DNA of 44,881 bases from an uncultured SAR116 cluster alpha proteobacterium (GCA_902619615.1 CACNFD010000014.1:1-44881), one strand, 5' to 3'; shown: positions 1 to 9,645, numbered from the stretch's first letter. Notes: a model not told the origin generated them from the sequence alone. Program-made: numbers and translations.

Positions 1-214
1 AAAGTTAAAAGCATGAAAAAAATATTTAATCCATACAAAATATTAGTTTTTATTTTTAATTTCTGAAATTGAAATATAAAAAAACTAATTAAGGGGAAAA
101 TAAATAAAAATATTTCCATTATTCACGTCTTTATTTTTTTTCTAAAATATAATATAAAGAAATGATTGTAACTAAAAAAACGGTTTAACAGTTCTAAAAA
201 CTTAATAATTCAGT
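1..214. other. Non-coding stretch beyond nqrF
   Basis: This AT-rich stretch has no credible gene. On the minus strand, the end of nqrF is followed by AACTG-TTAAA-CCGTT and a T run (173-195), a very weak stem-loop that may act as a terminator. An imperfect inverted repeat (TTAGTTTTT/AAAAAACTAA arms) spans 43-88; in DNA of this base composition it may be chance. Confidence 0.3.
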
Positions 215-1435
215 TTACCCGCCAAAATCATCAAGCATTATATCTTCCCTATCAACACCTAGATCAAGAAGCATGTTTATAACTGATTGGTTCATCATAG
301 GAGGGCCACACATATAATATTCGCAATCTTCTGGCGCAGGATGATCCTTCAAATATTGATCATATAAAACGTTATGAATAAATCCAGTAAGACCATCCCA
401 TTTATCTTCAGGCATAGCGTCAGAAAGAGCTACATGCCAACTAAAATTTGAATTCTCTTTTGCTAACTTATTAAAGTCTTCAACATAAAACATTTCTTTT
501 TTTGATCTAGCACCATACCAAAAAGTAACCTTACGTTTAGTTTTAATTCTATTAAATTGATCAAAAAGGTGACTCCTCATAGGCGCCATCCCTGCACCAC
601 CACCAATAAAAACCATTTCTTTATCAGTTTCTCTAGCAAAAAATTCGCCAAAAGGACCAGAAATAACTACCTCATCACCAGGTCTTAAGTTGAAGATATA
701 TGAAGACATCTTTCCAGCTGGAATTCCTGAAGAACCAGGTGGAGGTGAGGCTATTCTTACATTTAGCATAACAATGCCTTTTTCATCAGGACAATTTGCC
801 ATAGAATAAGCTCTTTCTATTGGCTCATTACTTTCAGCGCTAAAATCCCATATTTTAAATCTATCCCAATCTTCATGATACTCTTTGGCAACATCAAAAT
901 CTTTATAAGATAATGAATAACTTGGAGCCTCAATTTGTATATATCCCCCAGCTCTGAAGTTTACATCTTCTCCTTCTGGAAGTTCTAGTATTAATTCTTT
1001 AATAAATGTAGCAACATTATCGTTACTTCTGACTTTACATCTCCATTTCTTAACACCAAACACTTCCTCTGGCACTTCAATTTCCATATCTTGCTTAACA
1101 GCTACCTGACATGACAAGCGATCGCCACAAGATGCTTCTCTTTTGTTTATATGACTTTCTTCAGTAGGCAAAATAGCCCCACCACCTGAGTGAACCTTAA
1201 CTTTGCATTGAGCACAAGTGCCACCACCACCACATGCTGATGGTACAAAAAGCTTTTCTGCTGCAAGTGTTTGTAATAATTTACCTCCAGCTGGAACAGT
1301 AACTTTTTTTTCTCCATTAATAGTAATGTTAACATCACCAGATGATACTAATTTACTTCTAGCAAAAATGATAATTGACACCAAAGTTAACACAATCATA
1401 GTAAAAAGAGTTATACCGAGAACGAATGTATCCAT
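215..1435 (-). CDS. nqrF: Na+-translocating NADH:quinone reductase subunit F (NADH dehydrogenase subunit)
   Basis: This subunit takes electrons from NADH and passes them through FAD and a [2Fe-2S] cluster into the Na+-NQR complex of the inner membrane. The 406-residue length is normal for NqrF. It has one N-terminal membrane helix (about residues 5-25), then a plant-type ferredoxin domain whose cluster ligands read as Cys68, Cys74, Cys77 and Cys109. A ferredoxin-reductase module follows, with the FAD motif RAYSMA, the nucleotide-binding [16 protein letters not shown], and the family C-terminus DDFGG. It is the last gene of the nqrABCDEF operon, 12 bases after nqrE. The family assignment is firm; the electron route is established knowledge of the family. 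Confidence 0.97.
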   Translation of the reverse strand: MDTFVLGITLFTMIVLTLVSIIIFARSKLVSSGDVNITINGEKKVTVPAGGKLLQTLAAEKLFVPSACGGGGTCAQCKVKVHSGGGAILPTEESHINKREASCGDRLSCQVAVKQDMEIEVPEEVFGVKKWRCKVRSNDNVATFIKELILELPEGEDVNFRAGGYIQIEAPSYSLSYKDFDVAKEYHEDWDRFKIWDFSAESNEPIERAYSMANCPDEKGIVMLNVRIASPPPGSSGIPAGKMSSYIFNLRPGDEVVISGPFGEFFARETDKEMVFIGGGAGMAPMRSHLFDQFNRIKTKRKVTFWYGARSKKEMFYVEDFNKLAKENSNFSWHVALSDAMPEDKWDGLTGFIHNVLYDQYLKDHPAPEDCEYYMCGPPMMNQSVINMLLDLGVDREDIMLDDFGG

Positions 1436-1447
1436 TTCTTAATCCTT

Positions 1448-2056
1448 TTAAAGTTTAACGCCGGAAAAACACATAAAAGCCATTGCCATAAGTCCAGCAG
1501 TTATAAAAGTAATTCCGAGTCCTTGTAAGCCATCAGGTATATCACTGTACTTAAGCTTTTCTCTTACACCAGCCATTGTAGCAATTGCTAAGGCCCAACC
1601 AAATCCTGAAGCTATACCATAGGTTGTTGCTTCAGAAAAATTATAATCTCTTTCTACCATAAATAATGAACCTCCTAATATTGCACAATTTACAGTAATT
1701 AAGGGAAGAAATATACCTAAAGCATTATATAAAGGTGGAAAATATTTATCTAAAATCATTTCCAAAATTTGAACCAATGCCGCAATAACTCCTATGTAAG
1801 ATATTAAACCTAAAAAAGTTAAGTCAATATCTGGAAAACCTGCCCAAGCCAAGGCTCCAGGTTTTAACAAATATGAAAGTATTATATTATTTGCAGGCAC
1901 AGTTATAGATTGAACTATCATTACTGAAATACCTAAGCCAATAGCTGTAGATATTTTTTTAGATACAGCAATAAAAGTACACATCCCTAAAAAAAAGGAT
2001 AAAGCTAAATTTTCTACAAAAATTGCTTTTACAGCTAATGAAATTAAACCTTCCAT
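1448..2056 (-). CDS. nqrE: Na+-NQR subunit E
   Basis: NqrE is an integral membrane subunit (202 residues, about six hydrophobic helices) that pairs with NqrD in an inverted arrangement. The two half-helices carry Cys26 (in FLGMCTF) and Cys124 (in TVNCAILGG). In the known complexes the equivalent cysteines, with two from NqrD, hold an intramembrane iron-sulfur centre involved in moving electrons across the membrane. Its start codon overlaps the nqrD stop by one base, which indicates translational coupling. Length and motifs match the family closely; RnfA is the paralogue, but the six-gene nqr context excludes it. Confidence 0.96.
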   Translation of the reverse strand: MEGLISLAVKAIFVENLALSFFLGMCTFIAVSKKISTAIGLGISVMIVQSITVPANNIILSYLLKPGALAWAGFPDIDLTFLGLISYIGVIAALVQILEMILDKYFPPLYNALGIFLPLITVNCAILGGSLFMVERDYNFSEATTYGIASGFGWALAIATMAGVREKLKYSDIPDGLQGLGITFITAGLMAMAFMCFSGVKL

Positions 2057-2709
2057 TAATGTTCCTCTAACGTTTGTATTTTGTATTCACGGGCTTCAAC
2101 TTGAGACTTTTTCCATGTCCTAACACCCCATATGATAAATCCTATAATAAAAAATGCTGAAGGAGGTAACAATAACAAACCATTAGGGACATACCATCCA
2201 CCATTGCTAACAGGTTCAAAAATCATAACCCCAAATAATGAGCCTGAACCGAAAAGTTCACGTATCACACCTACACTCATTAATAAAAGACTATATCCAA
2301 GACCATTTCCAACACCATCAACAAATGATTCAAATGGCTTGTTTTTCATTGCAAAAGCTTCTGCTCTTCCCATAACAATACAATTTGTGATAATTAAACC
2401 TACAAAAACTGATAATGTTTTAGATATCTCATAAGCATATGCTTTTATTATTTGGTCAACTAAAATTACCAAAGATGCAATTATAACCATTTGAACAATA
2501 ATTCTGATTGAATTAGGTATATAATGCCTTAAAAATGAAATAAATAAAGACGAAAATCCACAAACGGCTATCACAGCTAATGACATAACGAATGCAACAT
2601 TTAAAGAAGATGTTACTGCTAAAGCAGAGCAGATTCCTAAAACTTGAAGTGTTATAGGGTTATTATCAACTAAAGGATCAATTAGTAATTCTTTCCTAGT
2701 TTGAGACAT
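2056..2709 (-). CDS. nqrD: Na+-NQR subunit D
   Basis: NqrD is a 217-residue membrane subunit of the sodium pump, partner of NqrE. It shows about six hydrophobic segments and the two conserved cysteine half-helices: Cys27 in [12 protein letters not shown] and Cys110 in [14 protein letters not shown]. In the family these help bind the central iron-sulfur centre. It overlaps nqrC upstream and nqrE downstream by single bases, so the three genes are almost certainly translated as a coupled set. The paralogue RnfE is excluded by the flanking nqrC, nqrB and nqrE genes. Confidence 0.96.
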   Translation of the reverse strand: MSQTRKELLIDPLVDNNPITLQVLGICSALAVTSSLNVAFVMSLAVIAVCGFSSLFISFLRHYIPNSIRIIVQMVIIASLVILVDQIIKAYAYEISKTLSVFVGLIITNCIVMGRAEAFAMKNKPFESFVDGVGNGLGYSLLLMSVGVIRELFGSGSLFGVMIFEPVSNGGWYVPNGLLLLPPSAFFIIGFIIWGVRTWKKSQVEAREYKIQTLEEH

Positions 2710-3500
2710 TAAGCTGCTCCATTTTGTAAATTTTTTAGAAACTTTTTAAAACCTGCCTCACCCATCCAAAATTTTACCAGATTATCAACACCATTTGATG
2801 TGAGAGTGGCTCCAGCTAATGCATCAATATGATGTTCTTTATATTTTTTGGTTTTGGCAACAGTTATCATAAGTTCACCATTACCATTGTTAAGTTTCTT
2901 TCCTTTCCATTGCGCTTTCCATTTAGGATTGTCAACTTCAGCACCTAAACCTGGAGTTTCAGCATGTTGATAAAATTGAAGCCCGAATATATCATTACCA
3001 TTTTTTTCTAAAGCTATAAACCCATATAAAGTTGACCATAAACCATATCCATGAATTGGGAGTATAATCTTATCTAGAGAACCATCTTCTTTTTTTAATA
3101 GATAAACTGTAGCAAAGTTTGTTCTCCTTCCTATTGACGCTGGATCCTCTTTTAATGATATACTCAATTCAGGGTCTTGTGCGGCTTTTCTATCATCAAA
3201 AGTCAGAGGATCAAAGCGATTTGTAAATGTGCCCTGATTTAAGTCAACAACAATTGGTTCAAATGAAGAAAAGGATTTTTTGACATCAATACCTTCATAA
3301 TAAAGCCCAGCGACTTGAAGAATATTTTTTTGTTTATCAATGGATTTGTTAGCTTCTTGAACTTCTTTTAAATTAACAGCAGCAAATGAAACAACCATAG
3401 AACAAACAAGACATAAAGTTATTGCAACGATTAGAGTTTTAGTCATGCCATCAACTGGCATGTTTTTAAATTTAGTTAAAATATTATTGTGTTTGGACAT
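2709..3500 (-). CDS. nqrC: Na+-NQR subunit C (covalent FMN subunit)
   Basis: NqrC carries a covalently attached FMN on the periplasmic side and relays electrons within Na+-NQR. It has one N-terminal membrane helix, then a soluble FMN-binding domain ending in the flavinylation site AGAT-LT, where the acceptor threonine would be about Thr232. The residue before GAT is Ala, where the family usually has Ser or Thr. I chose the ATG at 3500 because an AGAAGGG ribosome site lies just upstream and the product then begins MSKHNN. A longer reading from 3548 would add 16 residues lying entirely over the end of nqrB. The gene overlaps nqrB by 17 bases. ApbE at 6221-7282 should attach the FMN. Confidence 0.94.
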   Translation of the reverse strand: MSKHNNILTKFKNMPVDGMTKTLIVAITLCLVCSMVVSFAAVNLKEVQEANKSIDKQKNILQVAGLYYEGIDVKKSFSSFEPIVVDLNQGTFTNRFDPLTFDDRKAAQDPELSISLKEDPASIGRRTNFATVYLLKKEDGSLDKIILPIHGYGLWSTLYGFIALEKNGNDIFGLQFYQHAETPGLGAEVDNPKWKAQWKGKKLNNGNGELMITVAKTKKYKEHHIDALAGATLTSNGVDNLVKFWMGEAGFKKFLKNLQNGAA

Positions 3501-4701
3501 TAAACTTTGCCCTTCTCTTAATATTAGCCATAACAACAAAATGATCAATTAATGGTGCAAATATATTTCCAAACAATATTGCAAGCATCATACCTTCAGG
3601 AAATGCGGGATTTAATACTCTTATCATTACAACCATAAAACCTATCAATGCGCCATATATGTATCGTCCAAGGTTAGTATGACTTCCGGAAACAGGTTCA
3701 GTAACCATAAAAACTAATCCAAATGCATAACTACCAATAACTAGATGCCAATACCAAGGCATACTAAACATTGGATTTGTATCTGAACCTACCCAATTAA
3801 GAAATGAAGAAAAAATGATCATTCCTAAAAGACATCCAATAACCATTCTATAATTTGCGATCTTTGTTAAAAGTAGAAAAACCAAACCTATGGCGCATGC
3901 AAGTGTTGATGTTTCACCGAGTGAACCTTGAATAGTTCCAAGAAAAGCATCTGCCCATGTAATTCCATAATTACTTAAACTTTCATAACCTTCGGCAGCC
4001 GCAATTCCAAGAGAAGTAGCTCCTGAATATCCATCTACAGGTGTCCAGATTGAGTCACCTGACATATAAGCTGGATAAGCAAAATATAAAAATGCACGTC
4101 CTGTAAGTGCCGGATTAAGAAAGTTCTTGCCAGTTCCACCAAAAACTTCTTTTCCAACCACAACACCAAAAGCTATACCAAGTGCCACCTGCCATAAAGG
4201 GGTAGATGCTGGCAAGGTTAGAGCAAACAACATGGAAGAAACTAAGAAACCTTCATTTACTTCATGACCTCGTATTGTAGCAAATGTTACTTCACAAATC
4301 CCTCCAGCAATTAAAGTGGTTAAATAAATCGGTAAAAAATACAATAATCCATGAAAGACATTTGATATTAAACTATCAGGGTCAATTCCTAAACCTGTTA
4401 ATTGAAGCAATGTTATTCGCCATCCTGATTGGGCCTCAACACTCATAGTGGCTAAAACGCTATTAGTTTGTAAACCAGTGTTGTAAAGTGCCCATAAGAT
4501 ACAAGGTATAGTGGAAATGACTACATATGTCATTACTCTTTTCATATCTACAAAGCTTCTGGCATGAGGAGCAACTTTTGTGACTGTGTTGCTTGTAAAA
4601 AATATTGTCTCAACCATTTCAAAAAGCGGGTAATACTTTTCATATTTACCACCTTTTTCAAAATGCGGTTCTAGAGAATGGAAGTAATTTCGTAATGACA
4701 T
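3484..4701 (-). CDS. nqrB: Na+-NQR subunit B (covalent FMN, ion-channel subunit)
   Basis: NqrB is the large membrane subunit that forms the sodium path and carries a covalent FMN and riboflavin. The 405-residue product has about ten hydrophobic segments. The flavinylation motif is DGYSGATSLG, with Thr229 as the expected FMN-phosphoester site (family knowledge; equivalent to Thr236 in Vibrio cholerae). The segment KEVFGGTGKNFLNPALTGRAFLYFAYP is typical of the family. It starts three bases after the nqrA stop and overlaps nqrC at its end. Confidence 0.96.
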   Translation of the reverse strand: MSLRNYFHSLEPHFEKGGKYEKYYPLFEMVETIFFTSNTVTKVAPHARSFVDMKRVMTYVVISTIPCILWALYNTGLQTNSVLATMSVEAQSGWRITLLQLTGLGIDPDSLISNVFHGLLYFLPIYLTTLIAGGICEVTFATIRGHEVNEGFLVSSMLFALTLPASTPLWQVALGIAFGVVVGKEVFGGTGKNFLNPALTGRAFLYFAYPAYMSGDSIWTPVDGYSGATSLGIAAAEGYESLSNYGITWADAFLGTIQGSLGETSTLACAIGLVFLLLTKIANYRMVIGCLLGMIIFSSFLNWVGSDTNPMFSMPWYWHLVIGSYAFGLVFMVTEPVSGSHTNLGRYIYGALIGFMVVMIRVLNPAFPEGMMLAILFGNIFAPLIDHFVVMANIKRRAKFNVQTQ

Positions 4702-4704
4702 TAA

Positions 4705-6048
4705 TTAACCTTCTTTTTCAATTTTTGTTAAACTGTCTCTCAGAGCAGTACCATATTCATATTTTGCAGGACAAGCAAAAGTACACAATGCAATATCCTC
4801 TTCATCAAGTTCAAGTGCACCTAATGATTGAGCAACATCAGTATCCATTACCAAAAGGGACCTAAGTAATTGTGTTGGTAAAAAATCCTGTGGCATTAAA
4901 GTTTCAAACACACCAGTTGGAACCATCGCCCTTCTTCCTCCATTTAAATTTGAGGTAAGATTAAAGAGTTTAAAAAAGCTAAAAGCAGACAAAAGTACAG
5001 GCATAACTGAATATTTATTGGGCTGAGGTTTAATCCAACCAAAAAAATGTTTTTCTTTATCTTCTTTTATAATTGTAATCTGCCTAGAATATTTTCCTAG
5101 ATAAGCCATGTCCTCAGTTGCATGAAACCCTGAAAGAATAGAACCTGAAATTATTCTGCAATCTTCAGTTTTATTGTATTCACCTTCGAGAATGTCTTCA
5201 AGAGATGCACCAACAATAGTCTTGATTAATCTTGGATTATTAGACATAGGACCAGATATTGAAACAGTCCTGTTAATATCAATGAAGCCATTCATAAACA
5301 ATTTACCAATTGCAATAACATCTTGATAACCAATTGACCATACTGTCTTATTAGCATTTGGCGGATCTAAAAAATGCATGTGAGTACCACTTAAACCAGC
5401 AGGATGTGGTCCAGCAAATTCATATGTGTCAAAACCATTGATCCTTATTACACTATCTTCTTTCTTACATATAAAGATATTACCGTTAGTCAAAAGTGAA
5501 ATGTGTTTTACACCTTCTTCAAATGCATTTAAATCATTCATAATTATAACATCTGCATCTGGGCATAGTGGCTCTGTATCCATAGCATTTATAAAAATTG
5601 AGGAGGGTTCAGATTTACCATCAGGAATTTTTGAGTAAGGCCTTGTTAAAAAAGAAGTCCATAAGCCACTACTGAACAAGCATTTTTTTGTGAACTCTTT
5701 TTTTGATTTTTCTTTAGCATGAAGTTTTGTAATTGAAATACCTTTATCTTCAAAATCTTCTATATCAATAACAACACTCAACAGTGATCTTTTTTCTCCC
5801 CTATTAATTTCTTTTACAAAACCTTTACAGGGAGAAACAAAAAAAACTTCTGGATTATCTTTGTGACAAAAAAGAGGAGTTCCCCTTTTTACCTTTTCTC
5901 CGACATTTATTAACATTTTAGGTTTAAGCCCATTGTAATCAGGACCTAGAACTGCTACAGATTTAGGAATTTTTGTATCTTCTATAACTTGTTTTGGTAT
6001 TCCCGCAACAGGAATATTCAGGCCATTCTTAAGATTGAATTTATACAT
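4705..6048 (-). CDS. nqrA: Na+-NQR subunit A
   Basis: NqrA is the cytoplasmic subunit of Na+-NQR, placed by family knowledge near the quinone site. The 447-residue product lacks membrane helices. It begins with the characteristic KNGLNIPVAG-type segment, continues through SVAVLGPDYNGLKPKML and contains the conserved GPHPAGLSGTH motif. It is the first gene of the operon, so transcription should begin in the 172-base spacer shared with apbE. A purine-rich AGAGG stretch lies about 15 bases before the ATG, rather far for a strong ribosome site. Identity is firm from length, motifs and operon position. Confidence 0.96.
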   Translation of the reverse strand: MYKFNLKNGLNIPVAGIPKQVIEDTKIPKSVAVLGPDYNGLKPKMLINVGEKVKRGTPLFCHKDNPEVFFVSPCKGFVKEINRGEKRSLLSVVIDIEDFEDKGISITKLHAKEKSKKEFTKKCLFSSGLWTSFLTRPYSKIPDGKSEPSSIFINAMDTEPLCPDADVIIMNDLNAFEEGVKHISLLTNGNIFICKKEDSVIRINGFDTYEFAGPHPAGLSGTHMHFLDPPNANKTVWSIGYQDVIAIGKLFMNGFIDINRTVSISGPMSNNPRLIKTIVGASLEDILEGEYNKTEDCRIISGSILSGFHATEDMAYLGKYSRQITIIKEDKEKHFFGWIKPQPNKYSVMPVLLSAFSFFKLFNLTSNLNGGRRAMVPTGVFETLMPQDFLPTQLLRSLLVMDTDVAQSLGALELDEEDIALCTFACPAKYEYGTALRDSLTKIEKEG

Positions 6049-6220
6049 TAAAAGTAATATTTGCCTCTATTTAAAAAATGATTTTTAATATAATTAAACA
6101 AGTCTATGTGAATAATGTTTATATATAATATATTTAAAAAAACACAAGTGCATATATGATTTTTTTTAATAAAAAATATTTATGTCTATGATTCAATCAA
6201 ATAATTAAAGATTTATTGCT
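6049..6220. promoter_or_regulatory. Divergent control region between nqrA and apbE
   Basis: This 172-base, extremely AT-rich spacer separates the minus-strand nqr operon from plus-strand apbE-nqrM. Both transcription units must start here or nearby. On the minus strand a CTTGTG/TATATA-like pair with roughly 17-base spacing is a possible promoter, but in DNA this AT-rich such matches are weak evidence. No clear operator dyad was recognised. Confidence 0.4.
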
Positions 6221-7282
6221 ATGGTAAAATTGGAACTAAATAAAATAATTAATTTTTTTGAGAATAAATTTTCAATTTTTTTTCTAATTTTTGTTATTTG
6301 TTTTAATTTTTTTTCATGCTCTCAAGAAAAAGATTTCAATGCTCAATTAAAAGGCAACACAATGGGAACTTACTATGTCATTGAGGTTGTAAATGTCCCA
6401 AAAAAATTAAAAATTAAAAAAATTGAAAAAGAAGTTCAAAGCACTCTAAAAAAAGCAAATAAGATTTTATCTAATTGGGATAAAAAATCTGAAATAAGCA
6501 TAATAAATAAAATGAATAAAACTACACCAATAAAAATTTCAGATGAATTAAATGAAGTTTTTAAAACTGCAAACAACATTAATATTAAGAGTAATGGTTT
6601 TTTTGATGTGACACTTGATCCTATAATTGAACTTTGGGGATTTGGCTACAAAAGTCAACAAATTCAAATAGTACCGACCGAACAGCAAATTATAAATACA
6701 TTATCAATGGTAGGTCAAAGATCACTTTTAAATATTAATTACGAAAACAACATACTTAAAAAAAATGATGAAAATTTAAAAATTAATCTATCATCTATTG
6801 GAAAAGGATTTGGAATTGATTTAATTGGAAGAAAATTTGATGAACTTGGAATAAGAAATTACTTAATTAATATCGGAGGAGACATTCTTACGAAAGGACA
6901 CAACAAAAAAAAAGAAAATTGGGTCATTGGTATTGAAAATCCAAATTTAAAAGAAAAATTAATAAAAGAGATAGTCAATTTAACAAACAAAGGCTTAGCA
7001 ACATCAGGAGATTATAAAAATTTTTTTACTAATAACGGCAAAAGATATTCACACATTATAAATCCAAAAACAGGAAAGCCAATAATGCATTCAACGAAAT
7101 CTGTTACTGTTATTCACGATAATTCAATGAAAGCTGATGGTTGGGCTACTGCTTTTTTAGCCCTAGGAAGTTTGGAAGGATTGAGAATTGCTAATAAAGA
7201 AAAAATAGCAGTACTTTTTATTGACGAAATTGATAATAAACTTGTAAAATTTAAAAGTAGTGCATTTAAAAATTTAAAATAA
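6221..7282 (+). CDS. apbE: FAD:protein FMN transferase (flavin transferase for Na+-NQR)
   Basis: ApbE cleaves FAD and attaches the FMN half to a threonine of target proteins; the neighbouring NqrB and NqrC are the obvious substrates. The 353-residue product starts with a hydrophobic export segment ending at FFSC (Cys33), consistent with a lipoprotein or membrane-anchored periplasmic enzyme. Family motifs are visible in order: GNTMGTYY, LINIGGD, TSGDYKNFF, HIINPKTGKPI and DGWATAFLALG, the last containing the Mg-binding and active-site Asp region. It is followed 42 bases later by nqrM and faces away from nqrA. In many bacteria apbE sits at the end of the nqr operon in the same direction, so the divergent layout is unusual. 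Confidence 0.95.
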   Translation: MVKLELNKIINFFENKFSIFFLIFVICFNFFSCSQEKDFNAQLKGNTMGTYYVIEVVNVPKKLKIKKIEKEVQSTLKKANKILSNWDKKSEISIINKMNKTTPIKISDELNEVFKTANNINIKSNGFFDVTLDPIIELWGFGYKSQQIQIVPTEQQIINTLSMVGQRSLLNINYENNILKKNDENLKINLSSIGKGFGIDLIGRKFDELGIRNYLINIGGDILTKGHNKKKENWVIGIENPNLKEKLIKEIVNLTNKGLATSGDYKNFFTNNGKRYSHIINPKTGKPIMHSTKSVTVIHDNSMKADGWATAFLALGSLEGLRIANKEKIAVLFIDEIDNKLVKFKSSAFKNLK

Positions 7283-7324
7283 GACAACAATTGAGATTTA
7301 TAAAAAAATATCGTAAGTATTAGT

Positions 7325-7537
7325 ATGGATATATTTATTTTTGCATTTTTATTCTTTTTAGTAATTACAATTTTAATGTCACTTGGCGTGATTTTAATGA
7401 ATAAAAAGATTAAAGGAAGCTGTGGTGGATTGAATGCTATTTCTAATTCAGATAAATGTTCTGTTTGTAATAAAGAGATAGATCCTAATAGTCCATTAAT
7501 TGATCAACTTGATTGTAAAAAAATTCAAAAAATATAA
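7325..7537 (+). CDS. nqrM: Na+-NQR maturation protein NqrM (DUF539-type)
   Basis: NqrM is a small protein needed to assemble Na+-NQR, thought to deliver iron for the NqrD/NqrE centre (family knowledge). The 70-residue product has one N-terminal membrane helix (about residues 3-25) and then four cysteines, Cys33, Cys45, Cys48 and Cys64, in the family pattern SCGGL...CxVC...C. It follows apbE in the same direction. Its stop lies three bases from the end of a convergent gene. The combination of helix, SCGGL and the nqr/apbE context makes this a strong call despite the small size. Confidence 0.93.
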   Translation: MDIFIFAFLFFLVITILMSLGVILMNKKIKGSCGGLNAISNSDKCSVCNKEIDPNSPLIDQLDCKKIQKI

Positions 7538-7540
7538 CTT

Positions 7541-7747
7541 TTATTTATCTAGTGGCATGAACACCAAAACAATAAAGGATATTGAAGAAACAATTCCATT
7601 GACCCAAGCTTTTCTTTTCCAATCGTTTTCTTTATTTTTTAAATTTATTATAAACGATCTTCCAAAAATAATAAATATAATCAATAAAAAAAGAGCTTTT
7701 GTGTGTGAATAATAAAATAGTTCTTCAAAATTATTGATGTCTATCAT
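7541..7747 (-). CDS. Small two-helix membrane protein, unknown function
   Basis: I do not recognise this 68-residue product. It has two hydrophobic stretches (about residues 17-33 and 48-64) separated by a charged, lysine- and tryptophan-containing loop (KNKENDWKRKAW), which suggests a small inner-membrane protein with a basic loop. Its ATG lies 17 bases inside the end of the preceding transporter gene, an arrangement typical of a translationally coupled pair. It converges with nqrM. A competing reading on the plus strand (7500-7712) overlaps nqrM and looks less protein-like. Coding status rests on length, hydrophobic pattern and coupling, so confidence is moderate. Confidence 0.55.
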   Translation of the reverse strand: MIDINNFEELFYYSHTKALFLLIIFIIFGRSFIINLKNKENDWKRKAWVNGIVSSISFIVLVFMPLDK

Positions 7748-8660
7748 TTAATTCTCTTTTTAATATTAAATCATTAATTTTATTTTTATTTTCAAATAGG
7801 TAAATTCCAGTAAATATCATAGATAAAGATAAGAAATGGTGGAACTGAAAACTTTCTCCTAAAAAAAATACTGCTAATATTGAACTAAAAACAGGTACTA
7901 GATTTGTATATAGGCCAGACCTTGCAGGTCCTATTTTTTCAACACCTTTCATAAAAAAGATTTGAGCTAAAAATGATGGAAAAATAATTATTACACCTAA
8001 AATAATGCAACCTTTTAATCCTGGAAGAATTAACTGGTTTGAAAAAGTTTCATAAATTAAGCCAGGAATTGAACCTAAAAAAGCTACATATGCAAAAAAA
8101 GTTAGTAAAGGAAGCGCCCCAAGTTTAGGTTTTTTTCTAAGACCTACTGCATAAACAGCATATAAAGAGCAGGCAAAAATCATTACAATGTCACCACTAT
8201 TTAATTCTAAATTAAGCAATAAGCTTAGATTTCCAGAACTTACTACTATTAATACAGCTATAAAAGTAATTAACACACCTAAAAATTGGGTTAAGTTTAT
8301 TTTATCTTGTAACCAAACCCATGCAATTATAATTATAAATGCTGGCATTGTACCTTGAACTAAACCAAGATTTATTGCGATAGTATCATGAGCTGCAACA
8401 TAATAAGCAGAGTTAAAACCAGTAAAACCAAATAAACCCATTAAAATAAGCCATTTAATTCTCTTACTTAAAATTTTCCATATTTCTTTCAATTGTTTTC
8501 TACATAAAATTGATAGTATAATTGAGACAAAAAACCACCTTACACTTACTATTAACAGTGGAGAAACCTCACCAACTGCCGATCTTCCTGCTATTGTATT
8601 AAATGCCCAAAAAATAGATGTAAGTGTTAAAAGAAAGTGAGGGTTGGTTAAAATTTTCAT
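7731..8660 (-). CDS. EamA/DMT-superfamily transporter (first of three)
   Basis: This is a 309-residue inner-membrane protein with about ten hydrophobic helices in two repeated halves, the drug/metabolite transporter (EamA) architecture. Typical landmarks are FWAFNTIAGRSAV near the N-terminus, VRWFFVS in helix 2, and GLYTNLVPVFSSILAVFFLGE in the second EamA repeat. Proteins of this type often export amino acids or other metabolites, but the substrate cannot be read from sequence. It starts 111 bases before the divergent molybdenum hydroxylase operon and is coupled to the small membrane gene at 7541-7747. Confidence 0.88.
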   Translation of the reverse strand: MKILTNPHFLLTLTSIFWAFNTIAGRSAVGEVSPLLIVSVRWFFVSIILSILCRKQLKEIWKILSKRIKWLILMGLFGFTGFNSAYYVAAHDTIAINLGLVQGTMPAFIIIIAWVWLQDKINLTQFLGVLITFIAVLIVVSSGNLSLLLNLELNSGDIVMIFACSLYAVYAVGLRKKPKLGALPLLTFFAYVAFLGSIPGLIYETFSNQLILPGLKGCIILGVIIIFPSFLAQIFFMKGVEKIGPARSGLYTNLVPVFSSILAVFFLGESFQFHHFLSLSMIFTGIYLFENKNKINDLILKRELNDRHQ

Positions 8661-8771
8661 AAAATTTTTTAAGCTTTGATATTTAAATGTATTGAATAAG
8701 AAAAAATTAATTGTTATTTATTAATATAATTCTTTTTCTTTATACTTAAATTTAATTCATTGGGAGATAAA

Positions 8772-9641
8772 ATGTCAAATACACATTACCTAGCTGCAAA
8801 GACTATAGATGAGGCAGTTAACGCTCATTCAAAGGCTAATGGTTCAGCAAGCTTCTTGGCTGGTGGAACAGACTTGTTAGTACAAATTAAAAGTGGGATT
8901 AGAAAACCTAATTTAGTTATAGATATAAAGAAAATAGTTGAATTAAACTCTATTCAAGAGGTTTCTGATAATGAATTTGTAATTGGTGCCTCTGTTTCTG
9001 GTGCAAACTTAAATAGAAATACTAAATTTGCTAAACTTTGGCCAGGTGTTTTAGAAGCATTTAGGCTAATTGGTTCAGAGCAGATACAGGGAAGAGCTTC
9101 TCTTGGAGGAAATCTGTGCAATGGTTCACCAGCTGGTGACAGTGTTCCAGCCTTAATTGCAGCTGGTTGTAAAGCAGTAATTGCTGGTCCAAGAGGTAGA
9201 AAAGATATACCAATTGAAAATTTTCATTTAGGACCAGGTAAAACTGTTTTAGATAATGGAGAAATGCTTGTGAGTTTGAAGTTTCCTAAGCGTGTTTCTA
9301 ATTCTGCGGATGCTTATTTAAGAATGACACCTAGAACTGAGATGGATATTGCTGTTGTGGGTTGTGGTGTCAATATTACATTGGAAAATGATACTTGTAC
9401 TCATGCAAGAGTTTCATTGGGTGCTGTTGCACCTACACCATTATTAATTGAAAAAGCTTCTGAAATTATGGTTGGATCAAAACTTGATAATGACACCTTA
9501 GATAAAGTTTCCAAAATGTGTATGGATGCATGTAATCCAATTAATGATAAAAGAGGAACGGTTGACTACAGAACAAAAGTTGCTGGAGTTTTATTTAAAA
9601 GAGCTACAAAATTAGCAGCTGAAAGAATTAGAGGAAATTAA
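8772..9641 (+). CDS. Molybdenum hydroxylase, FAD-binding medium subunit (CoxM/XdhB type)
   Basis: This subunit holds the FAD that passes electrons out of a xanthine dehydrogenase/CO dehydrogenase-type enzyme. Two FAD pyrophosphate motifs are visible: FLAGGTDLLVQIKSG near the N-terminus and RASLGGNLCNGSPAGDSVPAL around the middle. The C-terminal CoxM domain ends with KVAGVLFKRATKLAAERI. I start at the ATG at 8772, where GGGAG lies about five bases upstream; an in-frame TTG at 8760 would add only four residues that overlap that ribosome site. It is the first gene of a medium-small-large operon, with four bases to the next gene. The substrate is unknown. Confidence 0.92.
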   Translation: MSNTHYLAAKTIDEAVNAHSKANGSASFLAGGTDLLVQIKSGIRKPNLVIDIKKIVELNSIQEVSDNEFVIGASVSGANLNRNTKFAKLWPGVLEAFRLIGSEQIQGRASLGGNLCNGSPAGDSVPALIAAGCKAVIAGPRGRKDIPIENFHLGPGKTVLDNGEMLVSLKFPKRVSNSADAYLRMTPRTEMDIAVVGCGVNITLENDTCTHARVSLGAVAPTPLLIEKASEIMVGSKLDNDTLDKVSKMCMDACNPINDKRGTVDYRTKVAGVLFKRATKLAAERIRGN

Positions 9642-9645
9642 CACC

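Noticed and set aside
43-88. Inverted repeat near the left edge as a mobile-element end or structured RNA
   Set aside because: The arms are almost pure A and T with several mismatches; the base composition alone makes such pairs likely.
7500-7712. Possible 70-residue plus-strand gene after nqrM
   Set aside because: It begins inside nqrM in another frame and its hydrophobic stretches mirror the minus-strand membrane gene, so it looks like a shadow.
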